A stretch of 54,035 bases of DNA from Tubiluchus corallicola. Lineage: Eukaryota > Priapulida > Priapulimorpha > Priapulimorphida > Tubiluchidae. The stretch's first letter is position 1, and every line of letters begins with the position of its first letter. Below the pieces are notes generated by a model. That model did no database searches. It worked only from the letters and a program-made list of their open reading frames with translations, and was not told the DNA's origin. The stretch spans positions 859,812-913,846 of the forward strand of contig JAQGDQ010000027.1 of the NCBI GenBank assembly GCA_030141605.1. Direction: 5' to 3'. This document shows positions 1-13,200 of the stretch, piece by piece. The position numbers and the translations under genes were made by a program.

Positions 1-509
1 GTTAATTTTGTTCAAAGCATATTGCTTTAACTTTTATTGTGCCGCATTATGGAATAACTATTACGACTACAGCTTAAAGAATTTAAAAGTTGCTTATAAT
101 AAAGGGATCAGAATTTTGTTTAATCTACTTTATGACTGCTCGATTAGACAAATGTGTATAGAACTAAATTTACCATATTTTGATTTTATTACTAAAAGAT
201 CTATTTATTCACTAAAAATTAGAGCTACTGACACCTACAATGAATTGATAAATAATATATTTAACAGTGACTGTTTATTTATATCTAGGTTGTATAAGCA
301 TTGGAATAAAAGCCTATATACTGTAGCCCAATAAAGCAAGGTTGTAAATATCGTAAATACTTAATTAACTGCATTTAATTGTGAGAAACTACTAACTGAT
401 AATTGTATATTGATTTATATGTATAATATTTGTTTGTTAACTATAATTTGTATTGTAATATGGACTTTGTTCTGAAATAAAAATATTCAATCAATCAATC
501 AATCAATCA
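1..509 (+). mobile_element. 3' end of a non-LTR retrotransposon (reverse transcriptase C-terminus, short tail repeat)
   Basis: The frame open from base 2 to the TAA at 332-334 reads like the C-terminus after the reverse transcriptase domain of jockey/CR1/L2-type LINEs: YCAALWNNY, LKVAYNKGIRILFNL, IYSLKIRATDTYNELINNIF, SRLYKHWNKSLY. About 150 bases of 3'UTR follow, ending in five to six TCAA units (487-508), a typical short-repeat LINE tail. It is truncated at the window edge and lies antisense to the mosaic gene. The uninterrupted frame suggests a fairly young copy. Confidence 0.8.
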
Positions 510-1118
510 TTAAATTATTATTCATAAATTAAAACAGGATGATCCAAAAGAACAGTGCACTAAGCTTACCAATATACTACAAATAATATTATTTTAACAT
601 CATTATGGTAACATGAGGAACAAGTCAAGGTCATTTGATCATACTTGTCATCTTTTTAGGGCATTGTTTCTTTTGGAATACCCCATAATATCAGAATTAA
701 AAAGCAAAGAAAATAAAGTAAAATTTGCCACACCTAACCTGATAATCAACAAAATTTAAAATACCTAAACCTAAGCTTAATTAAAGTAGGTTTGTAAATG
801 ATTTATCTGTAAGTATTTTACTAAACTCAAAACATCAAAAAATGAATACTTTTTATTTAAGATACAATTATATAAGAAAAAATTAATTAATTATTATTTA
901 TTTAAAAAGACGACTATAAATATAGTACTGTTTTGAATTACAGAATAAGTGTGAGGCCAGAAACAAACCAGAAAAAACACACTAATAGAAACATAACATT
1001 GATTAAGCACAAAAGTGCAATTCCTTTGCTTATCTAATTTATTTAGATTTTTGCTAAATATATTGTGAACTACTAACATAAACTGCAAGTACTTTAAATA
1101 AAGCAAGAATCCACTTAC
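510..1118. other. AT-rich intronic DNA, no gene seen
   Basis: This stretch between the LINE tail and exon 20 of the mosaic gene is AT-rich and has no reading frame of interest. I looked for the missing second half of the VWC module (a CCPxC-type motif) on the minus strand and did not see it. Confidence 0.5.
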
Positions 1119-1216
1119 TAAACATTTGCATTCTTGGCAGAGATCCTGAGTTGAATCCTGCAAGTTAATACTTTCACCATGTTCAATAACCCTGTCATTA
1201 TATATACACTGCATTC
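1119..1216 (-). CDS. Exon 20 of the mosaic protein: first half of a fourth VWC module
   Basis: Acceptor TTTGTTAG then phase-1 coding [17 protein letters not shown] and CQECKCL, ending at a GTAAGT donor in phase 0. The [12 protein letters not shown]...CxxCxC pattern and the phase-0 exit copy exons 14 and 16, so a VWC second half should follow. I did not find it in bases 1-1118, which hold a LINE tail and AT-rich DNA, so it probably lies beyond the left edge. Confidence 0.78.
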
Positions 1217-4200
1217 CTAACAAAAAAACAATTTCATTAAAAATGGCCAAAAAAGGCAGGCCAAACCATTCTTTTTCTAGAGAAAAATTATACAAATATA
1301 AATGTATCAGATAACAAGCACCATTAACTATGCCAGTATGCATTACATGCAACACATTATGCAAGTAATAAATAAAACATATGCAGTTTAACGAAATACG
1401 CATTGAATTGTTGGTTTAAAAAACACTAATTTTATTGTACACAATATACCTGTTATAGTCTATAAATAATATGAGTATGCGTAAAATCGTTTTACATAAC
1501 TCTAAAGGCACATTCAGATTGGAGTATTTTCTCACAAAGAAATTTCGAATGAATTCACACTAGAGAGTAAAATCTGCTACAAGTTGCTTTCCGACAGCAA
1601 GTATAAACAAATGTCGCAGGAGATCTATCTCTGCAGCAGGTAGAAAAAGATACGAGTTCTCAAGATGAAAAGAGTTTGTCTTCATTTGCATAAAAAGTAA
1701 CAAGGCCTGCTGACAGTAAATTTGTAGAGCAGTTCACACTAGCAAGTTTGCTATCAGACAGAAGTCTCCAGACAAGAACCTCTCCAGTGTGAACACAGCT
1801 TTAATGATAACAGTCATTCGAGTTCTTACCACACAAGACATGGCTGTTGTTTCACTTAGTAATTCCACAAATCCTTAAAAGTGAAATGTAAAACTCCTAC
1901 AAATAAGAGTTAGGAGTGATACATTAAAAGCAATTTTACTCACCTTCATACAAATCATCGTGGCTAAAGATATTTGTACAGTCAGCTCCATCGCTCTGTA
2001 GTGGAAGATTATCGCAATCGGGCAAAGCAATTTGTTTGCGCAATTCAGGCGAATGATGTACCTTGCCATACACAGAACCGCAAGTGTCTTTCTGCAGTTT
2101 CTCACAGTCTTCACGGCAAAGATGCTTTTGGTACACAACATCCACCTCTCCAGAGCAAACCGGAAATGTGTAATAACACAACGCCTGGTGGAAGTAATTT
2201 GAGCACTTGGCATCCATCACGTTACTCAAGTGAGAGATAATCTTTCGCAAATTAGACGCCATCTGGTTTTCAATTTGGACCAATGAATCGTCGGAAGAAT
2301 AAACAGCTTCTGTGGACAGGTAACGGTTGCAGATCTCGCCTCTATATTGCACACAGAGTTCGTTATCGCTGTATGGGTTGTTATTAGCAGGTTTGCTTAG
2401 TTCACCTTTAGTGTCCGGGTTAGGTTGAATTTCACCTGTACCTTTATTTTCCATGTGAAAGCCCTTTGAAGGAATCCCGTCAGCTAGAAAATACAAAAAA
2501 ATACATACCGGCTTTTTCATTTAAATTCCTTCCTAGAGAAAGAAATTTCAATAAACGTCAACAATGGCAGGAGGAAAATAGATTTATAAATTAGTTTAGT
2601 AAAAGATACCAAAGCAATACTAAATCAGAGTCTACAAAATTTTGCATCTCCACCAAAACTCGCACCAAACACTGTCATTTTTCCAGGCAACTATGCTAAC
2701 CATTACACTACTTAGGAACTTTGACTTTTCAGAGTCGGATATTTACAATGTAAGCCACTATCAGATAGGAATCACAGTCTACACTGTATCAAGACATAAC
2801 TACGAAATCAATCACATACAGTTTTTAAACACACAAAATAATACAAAAAATTAAAAAGAAACTCAATCAGTTTTCTGAATCAAAATGTCAAAAAATGCCA
2901 AACTCGATTCTCCTTATTCTCAGCGAACTTACAACAGGTAGTCGTCGACTTATAGCCTATGCAACTTACAACTGTTCAACTTTACGACTCAAGCACAACT
3001 TAATTAATTAAACAAAACTAACAATAACTCGTATAACAAATTAACTTTCTCTATCTGTTTCGTCTGTTTAATAAATTCATCGGAAGGCGCTGCCATACTT
3101 AATGCATGTACACATACAACATTTTACTTGTAGGTGCACATCATTTTAATATACTGCATCGAGTTTGCCTTGTGACCAATTGACCAGAACTGCAAGCCCT
3201 AATTATGTCGATAACTACCTGTATTAGGATGCTGATGCTTTTCATTGAGGTAATTGTTAAACTGCTTTAGATGGACGACACATCAATATTAAACGGCAAA
3301 AATATGTCACCCAGACATCATCGGTAGAAAGCTGGATTGAATTCAGCTGGGCAATTATACAACCAAACTAGTTCGAAATAAGACAGCAAAGCACTAGCTA
3401 GAGTTGAGTCCAAAAAAAGTAATTAATTTACAAAGTACGATGTACAAAATACCATTAAAGAAAAACACCATATCCTCCATATTTTCTTATAATTTCATCA
3501 ACTCACTCATATTCAAAACTAAAATGGAAGGCACAGGTTCAAAAATACTGTTAACACAAATTTCCAAACTTTCCTTCAAAGGTTAAAAAGCCAGTGAACA
3601 AAGATTACACATCGAAATGAGGTCTAAAAAATTTTCCCTCCATGGGATTCAAATCCAGAACCTTCTGCTTTCTTAGCAGCTATGCTAACCATTATAACGA
3701 TCACTTTTTCCAAAAAATTACCATATGGTACAAAAACTGCCTTTTAACTGACACACGTATGTAATTAAACACAGCAAGACAACCATAAAACATAATAAAT
3801 CACCTGTGTCTTTGTGCACTAGGACATGAGCACTAGTCTCTACATGGTCCCTGCCATTATTAGCAATGCAGGTGTAGAGGCCAGTATCGGACTCCCGAGC
3901 CTTTTTAATCCTTAACATGCTTGTTTTCTTTGTGTTTTTTACAGAAATCCGCTTAGCTTGTACATCAACAACAACGCCATCTTTTGTCCATGAATAATTG
4001 GGATGCGGCACACCCACAATGCTGCACTTCAGCCTAAACTTATTTCCAACCAACACGGCAACGTTACGAAGATGCTCTCTTACGGTCAAAATACCTACAA
4101 CGATAGAACAAGTAATGTCATAGTTGAATATTAAGGCGCGTTCTGACTACGGAGCTTTGTGTCGCGAGTTTTCTCTTTGACAGCAACCTCACAAGTGTGA

Positions 4201-7200
4201 AATGCTTTGGGAATTACTGTTGGAAATGTATAACAAATTTTCCGACAATTGCTGCAAATTGATTTGCATTCTAGCGTGAAAACCTCAGCATGTTACTCTC
4301 TACACTCCTCACAATGAATAGAGAGTACTTACTGTCGGAGAGTCAACTTGCTGAAAGTTTTGCTCTAGTATGAACATGCTTGAGAGTCACTTGGGGAGTT
4401 AACTTGGCAAGAAAACTCGCTAGTCTGTATGTGCCATCAGAGACATTAAAATAAGCTCAGCAAAAGGCCACGGCTTGAAAGGTAACATACTACATCACCT
4501 GTCCAAGCAAAGGCGTGGATCTGCATAAATTCATCACTCCAACTCTGCAAAGGGTCACAGCTGAACAATTAATATACACAGCATATAGTAATTGCTACAT
4601 GAAAGAGTTTATACAGCTGTATTTTTATTTATCTATTTCCACATTTGGGCTGCCAATAATTTCAATAATTTTCCTCGAATAGTTAAATAATAAATTAGTC
4701 ACAATTTGTATCCCCCTAGCATGGAGCAATATTTCCAATTTATAATTTCCACAATTAACAAAAAGAAAGATTGTCGCGATTCTAAACCTAGTTTAAAACT
4801 GATGGGTACTAAACAAAAAAGGATGCTTACAAAGAAATTTGTGGTGCCCGTTACAGATTAACAAACTTACCAAAACATATTGGGCAGCACTGACCAGGTG
4901 GTATGTAGTTACTGACGCATGGAACATCACATTCATTTCGTTTACAGTGAATACTGCCAGACTGGAACAAACCAGAGACTCCATGTATTTCTCAATGCAT
5001 CAGTTACAATCTGAAAACTGAGCAAAAGTGGCAGAAAACTAAGAAGTGTGAACCATACAAAAAAAGAAAAGGTAACAGTAACCTATGATTATCAGGCCAT
5101 GTTCAAAAATGCTTTAACAGTGGTTCTTAACCAAAAAACATTTTAAAATAGTGAAAGAAACATCAGAAACTTCACCATATACATAAAACATTATACTTGA
5201 TAACTGAAAAGCAGATAAAATGACGTATGTTACAGAAATACTAGGGCAGTGACGCAACAAACCCCTAATTAGTAAAAATCAAGTTACATCAGTATTTGGC
5301 AAAATAGTACCAAATTAAGGCAAATCGAGCAAAAAATGTACCAAACCATTACCAAGTAGAATCGCGGTGGACAGAGACTATATTTCTATATTTTGTTACT
5401 CTATTACTGCTGAATTGGACCAAAAATATTCTGTTGTTTGCGAAACAGGCTCAGTCACTAAAGAAACCCATTGCTCATCAGGACACTTTAAATTTGTCAT
5501 ACAAAAAAGTTTACAGTGTTACTATGAGCACATGTATAGTACCTTGGGCATGTGACATCTCAACTATGGATAGCTCTTGTCCAAGCAACAAAAAGCTCAA
5601 ATAATGCTTGGCTGCATTAATAAGGTAAATTTATGAAGTTTTATTGCTAACTGTCTAGAAAATTTCCAACTTAAGCTCTCAAATCACCAATGCATCTTGT
5701 GAAGAGAATAACAGCAAGAAGTTTGTCTTACTAAGCGACAATAACAATGTTATTATATCATTGTGAATTTTTCAGTGTATGATATCTTCAACTTACTGCT
5801 GAACTAAATCAAATCGAATGCCGTGGAAAATACAAAGTGAATGGTTTGTTTCATCACTACTAAAGAATGATAACTACACTAGAAACACATCCAGAGACAA
5901 CTAGATAAAAAAAGAATCAAAACTTCCTCAGTACTAAACCAGAAATACTTACCAAACATCTACATTCAGAACACTTGTCTGATGGATCTTCAAAGATCTC
6001 TCCATCAGAGTAAATATGGGCCTCAGAAAAACAAGACACACAGGAAGAACAACATTCTCCATCCAGAAAAACAGGATGAGAGCAAGACTGAGTGCAAGCT
6101 ATCCTGGAACAGGATATTGTACCATCATCCTACAATTTAGAAAAATATGTGTAATCAAAATGAATTATTCCAGCAATGCAAACTACTAAATATTTCGATT
6201 ACTGTAATAAATCTACATTGCAGAATACCAGAAACTGCTAAATTCTGGTACTTTTCTTTGTTTTAGATGCCAGAAACCAGTTTTGTTTGAAATCAGTTTG
6301 CAATAAATTCCATTTTGATTCCATTCCTTATCTAAATATGTCATCTAAAAGGTCTGTTTTCAAAATTGTGTACAAAGTTGCAATTATTTAACAATTAGCA
6401 GAAAATTACGATAAGTGACAAATTTTAAACGCTCACACTGAGATAAAGAAAAAGCTGTGCATGAAACATTGCTGCTAAGCTAGAAGAAAGCAAAAATTGC
6501 TTACTGAGCATGTACATGTAGAACAAATAGGTGAAGACTCATTCCACTCACTACCGACATTATGAGCAATCCCACTGCTGTCAAAACACTGGTGAATCAC
6601 TACGATGTTCTCAGCTTCAGTCGTACCAATAGTTACAGCATACGATGCCCGTTCTTCTGTTGTTTCATGCCTGACATAACCATCAGATGTTGTTTCTATG
6701 TCCTCTATAATTACAGTTGTTGGTGACGTCACTATAGTCTCATATGATGCCTGTACATGATCAGTATGATCACTATATTCAACAGAAAAGTATGTGTCGC
6801 TTGTAGAATATTCTTCTAATTCCTTAAAAGAAGTTTTCGTTGTCGCTGTAAATTCCTCTGTATAATTTATAGTCACCATATCATTCATGTCACTATTCTC
6901 TTCTTCTGATTTATTGGTAACTACGTTTATTTCGGGATGTTGTACCTTTTCTACAGTTGGTTGCTCTTCGTCCGGTTTATGTTTTCCCTTAGTTTTTGTT
7001 TTGCATATAGGGCAGCAATAACCCGTGGGCGAGTACCGCTTTTTCTTCTTGCAGTGCAAGGTAGGGCAAGTAGCATTTCGGCATCTCACATCAGCGTTCT
7101 GCAAAGAATGGAATAGCATAATTGAAAAGTAAAACACCCTGCCATTAACTTTATGTTAATTTCAACACAACTGTTAATTTTAAAGGCTAATTAACCATAG

Positions 7201-10200
7201 GCGAGTTGTATACGATGTTTACAGCAAAAATTAAAGATTCTGAAGAAATAACCACTGAAAACAAAGTCCAAACACTTACCAGACAAGCACAAATTTGACA
7301 AGGATCGTCTAAAGGAGTAAACAGTTCTCCATGTAAATACCAGCCACTATGGTGTTCACAATCTGTTATCAAACATAATGAGCAGAATGAGTCCAAGAAA
7401 TAGAATTCAGCTTTTCAGGCTCATAAAGTGCAATATATTTTTAAGCAAAATACAACATACCCTATAATATAAAGCAATAAAGCAAACATAATGTTATATT
7501 TTATAAAATATATGTTGTACTATGCAGCAAAAAGCTCATAGCAAAAATTTCAACTTAAAAAGGCTAAAGAAAAATTAACACTAACTTATCATTCACTACC
7601 TATCACTTTTCTTAGCCCGATTTTATAAAACCAATGCCATTCAGTAAATGATTTTAACAAAAAGACACTAAAAACAAAGTTGACAAAAAACTAAAACCAG
7701 CCTTTATGACAAACCAAAGCAACCACATCATCAAAATAGCTTTGGTGAGAGAAACTATTAAACAATACGTAAGAAAAGCACTTGATCTCAAACAATAACA
7801 ATATTACTGGATACTAAACAGGTGATAGTATAGATATGCTGGAAATGGTATTCAGTAAAATCAAATATATTTGTTCCTAATAGGTTGCAAAACTGTAACA
7901 GTTTCAGTCTTATTACAAATAAAATCTATGTCTGATGATTTTATTTTCTGAAACTGAAATAGAAATAAAAAACCCTGTTATTATGGCCAAAGAACTACAT
8001 AATTTGAAAAGTAAACAGTAGGCGCCGCTTAATAGACTCACGGTTAATAGACTCAATCGCTTAATTGACTCAAAAACGCCTGGAACGGGCCGCTTCTATT
8101 CAAATACACATAAAAACTATCAGTAATTGACTCAATATTTTTCCTTCACTTAAAATAAGATATTTGTAAGTGCCAAAAGAGCCTTTCCTACTTTTATGTC
8201 ATTTTTACTCCCCTTTTGTGCACTATGTATGCACAAACAATCATGTTAAGTACAATTTTGTTTATAAGCAGGTACGTTTATCATGCATTAATATATATGC
8301 TAACATAGTGGTTTTGCTTCGAATCTGTTACCCATTCGCCCACTGTTACCCAAAGAATTTCTGGAAGCTAAACATTTAATCACTTGCCTACAGTTTCTTT
8401 TTGATGCTCTGGCTGCAAATTACGCTTTCAAGCTTAATGAGTTAACGGTAAAGATGCAAGTACAGTAGTCAGCGGGTATTCCTCGTGACTTACATAAACA
8501 TTGTACAGCAAATACAGACAACGTAAGTGAGCAGATGATTCAGAACTGTGTTTAGTCACACACAACAACAGATTTTCAACGTTTTTATAATTACAACAAC
8601 TTTGTGCGCCAACTTCTTCGCGAGAAAATGAAGCAGCCGACCTTGAAGGATTTTTGTAATTTTTGCAAATAAACAGACTTATATGATTTCGAAAAGCATA
8701 CTTTTAATGTATTGCTAATTCACTTATATAAATTAACATTTTAAGATATTTTTTCTAATTTCTAACTGCACAAAAGAATTTAGGCATTACTTCTTTTCTA
8801 AAATTCATTAAAAAGCCTTTGCAGTGCATAGCAAGGTGATGACTCATACTTCATTACCAGTAATACTAGACCCATCGGTTAATAGGTTCAGTCGGTTAAT
8901 TGGGTCAAAACATGTCGGTCCCAAAGTGAGTCTATTAAGCGCCTACTGCAACACCTATTAAATCTGCCTTGCAAATTGGCATACGAGAAAATCAGACGTA
9001 ATGCAAAATACCAATGCATATAAACCCTTTTCTTTCCAATGCGATAAAGCAGACTTACCAGCTTCAGCCAACAGTAGCGCCATGTCATATTCACTCACAT
9101 CAATGGATGACCTTAATCCAACTCGAACTCTCCATTCTTTCCTTTCATTAGCAACATCAGATTGGTACTTTTCATCTCCTAACCCATCAACTTCACCAAC
9201 ATCTTTCACAAGATTATCGACATGCCTAGTAACCACATCAACAACACGGGCAGCTCTGTAGTTCATTTTCTTCTTACGGCTGTCATCCGGTTTACCGATA
9301 CCATCGACTATTGGAGTTATATCCGGAATGTCTAAGAATTTTTTACCATCAGACAGTTTGTTATCATCGGGTAGGTTGCTTTTGTTATCACCTAATTTAT
9401 TGTCTTCAGTAGTGCCTATCTTTAGCAAAGAGTTTTGGTTTTCTTCATATATCAGTCTTGTAGAAGTGGATGTGCGAGCAATTTCTTCTGTAGAAATGCT
9501 GTCTGTAGCTTGCTCAGTACTATTGTCACTAAAACTTTTACCACTACTGTCATTCGTAATACTTTCTTGAAAGTCACTGTGTACAGGATGGGCATGTTTA
9601 ATGCCATCTGGATAAGCAGGTATCAAGTAAATGCCAGAAGCTAAAACTTCGACATGTTCAAGTATGGAGTCATTGTGCTGAGTGACGGGAAGTTCACTGC
9701 TATTCTTTATTTCCATTGAAAACACATCGTACAATATCTTTAAAATAAATTCTTTAAATTCTTGATCCTTGATGCTAAAAATATAATCGGCAGAATTTGA
9801 TTTGTTGATGCTGGAGTTGAAATCGCTAGAAAAAATGCAATTAAGAGGAACAGAGGTGTTCTGATTTAGGGCATCGTTGGAACTTTGAGCGACACACTTT
9901 ACGGCAGATTCAGTGGTTGCATTTATTTCACTGACAGCTACATCGTCCTTCTTAATTTCACCACGAATTTCTTTCTCTTCACTGAGTGGTAACGTTGTAC
10001 AAGTCTCCAGATCACTAAAGGCAGAATTTCCCAGTGCATTATGGGAAACCATAAACATCACATACTTTTCATCATAGAGTAAATCATCGAGAAGATACGA
10101 TCTAGCATTCCCTTGAATTTTTGTAGTCTTGAAGCGCTTCTGAGACGCACGTCTAAACCTGTTGAAAAACACACAGAACATGTTAAATATTTTTAGCCAT

Positions 10201-13200
10201 TCAGTGAAAGTGAAAGTTAATAAATGAACAAATATTTTTCATTGCAAAACAAATCTTCAATTTTTCACCATGTACCGTCTGACGGCATATATCCCAGGTG
10301 GTATTTGAACCCTTACCTACTGCATCAGGATAGTATTGTGCAAATGAGAATTGTGTTCGCAGAGCATCACGTCGATGAAATACAGGAAGTTGAAACAAAT
10401 AAAAATAATTTTTAGCAGGTTTCCAAAATGGTGGCTAGATCTGCCGCCCAACAGACATGTATGAGCTAATTAAGCTTTAGAATGTCCAGTTTATTCATAA
10501 TTAACATCAATAATTAGCATCATGCCTCAGGCCAGTTATCACATAAAATTACAGTGCAATGGAAAGTGTCAAGGTAAAGAAATGTGTAGTAAAATTAAAT
10601 CATATAAGATTTAAGTAGATTTTAAAATTGACCATTGTAAACTGTAATTTAATTTTTGAAAATGCACCCAAGTTTAACTATAACATACAGACTCCAATGA
10701 CTGCAAAGTATTGTGTAACAAGTACAGTTACTAATGCACCAAATATTGATTAAAACATACCAAAGAGTAAAATACTCGGGTTCATTTGCCTTCCTTACAT
10801 CTTCTACAGTCCAGTTTATCAGAATTCCTCCTTCTTTGCCCACCAAGGTTAAATTTGTCGGTACTGGAGGACGGGACCCTGCGTTATAAATACAATTTAA
10901 ACAATTACATAGCTTATAATATGGTTTAAGCACAACACAAAAAACATATATTTTACAATTTTAGCATGTCACTCAGGATAAATTATATAAACATAAAGGA
11001 ACAAACTTGTAATACCTAAAAATGAAGATACGATACATATACCTACATACTCAATATGATTCTGGCCTGAGGCTCGAAAGACTTCGTACAAGATATCTCG
11101 TCATCTTCCAATTTGTAACCACGACGACAGTCACAGTGAAATCCTCCAAACGTGTTCACACATATTTGCTCGCAAATGTTCCATTCTGTCTTACATTCGT
11201 TCACATCTATTCAAAAAAATTTAGGTCCCAAGAGAAATGTAAATACTTTAATCATGATATAAAATATACACTAAAATGTAACAAATTTGCAGCAGAGTAT
11301 AAAAGCCACATAATGGCACAAATTTGTGAATTTAAATAAGGATTCTATAATGAAGGTGTAGCTACTCACTGTTGAGTATAAACCCTTCCTGCAAACCTTC
11401 CTTTTATACACCTTCCTACTAAGCACAACTAAACAGCTCTGGATAAAGCACCTAGACCACAGAGTCCAGTACCAGTGACTGTAGTGAAAGGAATTAACCC
11501 TTTTACTACGTAGTTGCTTTTTAACAGGGCCTTTGTACATTTAACAATAACTTCCTGTGGTGTGTTACTAAAACAAAATCATGTACATAAACAAATAGCC
11601 TTTTCTTATTAAACACGAATATTGAACATTAGTTTTATTTATACACATGCGCACACATCTGCGCACACATACTGCTCTTCACAAGAAAAACTTAGGCGAC
11701 AGTGTGCCACCTTCCGTAGTGAAAGGGTTAAGAATCAATATTGTGGATTCTTCTACACTTATTTCTATCTTTTCTGTGTTATAAATTGATCAAGGTGCAG
11801 TACATATTACTTATATTATATACTGCTAATACAAGTGTGGAACTCTGGCGCTTTTACATATTTTGCAATGTTGCGATGCTGGCATGAATAACTTATGCAC
11901 ACATGTGTAGCATACGCATAAAAAGATGACATGTACAACAATAAACCACAAGCAGAATGAGCCACTAAAAATTATAGTGCTAGATTTCCCATGAAAAATG
12001 TACTGACATTAAGGTGTGACGTGAACCTGCAAGATGTTAACCAACAAGTTTTATAACTTGCATAGGCAGATTCATTAAATTCTACAACCGAGATAAACAT
12101 AGACGATATAATAGACAGTACAACTTTGCAAGTTTACCACTTGCAGCAGTTTACGTTCCAGCACATACAACAGTAATGTTGCCATAAAATGTGCTCAAAA
12201 AACTTGAAGGAAGACAGGATGATTTTTCATATACTACCCCATTTTCAAGTCCGATAAAAAGTATAAATTTTAACACAATTAATACTGTAAAAGCATTTCT
12301 GATAATTAAATAATAGATTGAAAACTTAATTAACGGCGGGCGAGCTCAACTATTAATGACATCACAAACTAACATAATTTTCAACAGCAAAAATATTCCA
12401 CTGGTGTGTTGCGCATGTTTGCGAAAGCGAAAATTGAAGTACAGTGCTACTGTAAGATATCCAGTGTGTTGTACTAAAACTTGGAAAGTTTTAAGATAAA
12501 AATTTAATTTTCAAATTTACTGTTGTGCTCACGCACGAGCTGTCGAACGTGTGTAGTTAGTCACAAACTAACACATCTGAACTCAGAAGTACAGCACATA
12601 TTTTGTGTGATTCGTCTAACTAACGAATGGCAAAATGCATGTAACAGAGAAGAACTAGTGGCACGAACACGAAATTGTGTTTGTGTGGTAGTAATTCTTT
12701 CACGTAAGTCATTTATTGAAAAATATAGTATGTTTCCTTTCAATATTTTAAAGAGTATATTGTTTTGACCTACAGTTTAAGATTGGGTCTGGCTTTGCTT
12801 TAAAGGAAAACTGGACCTAATCTTAAACTACAGCTCAAATCAATTTACCCTATAAAATATTGAAAGGGAACATACTATTTTTTTAAGAAATTACTTACTT
12901 CCAAGTATTATTACCACAGAAACATAATTTCACATGACTAGTCCATCGCTGTAACATGCATTTCACCATTCATGGAGAGATTCATAGATGGACACAGGCG
13001 CTTCACACCTCAGGAATGCATTGCACAAAAAATATGTGCTGAACCTCTCAGTTTAGAGATGTTCGGTTATGACATAGTGCACACATTCAAGAGCTCAAGC
13101 GTGAAGACAGCAGTAAACTTGAAATTTGAATTTTAACCTCAAAATTTGCCAAGTTTTTGCATATCACACGAAACGTCGTACAGAAGCACTGTACTTCAAT

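Noticed and set aside
1944-2483. The Frizzled exon as part of a ROR receptor tyrosine kinase
   Set aside because: The Ig-Frizzled order matches ROR, but the next exon is a VWC module, not a kringle, and no kinase is in the window.
3635-3710. A genuine tRNA gene
   Set aside because: A- and B-box-like motifs are present but acceptor and anticodon stems do not pair; interpreted as a SINE head.
10201-10398. 65-codon minus-strand frame between FN3 exons 12 and 13
   Set aside because: Exon 12 (donor GTATGT) joins exon 13 directly in the correct phase at the usual mid-FN3 position, so this lies in the intron.
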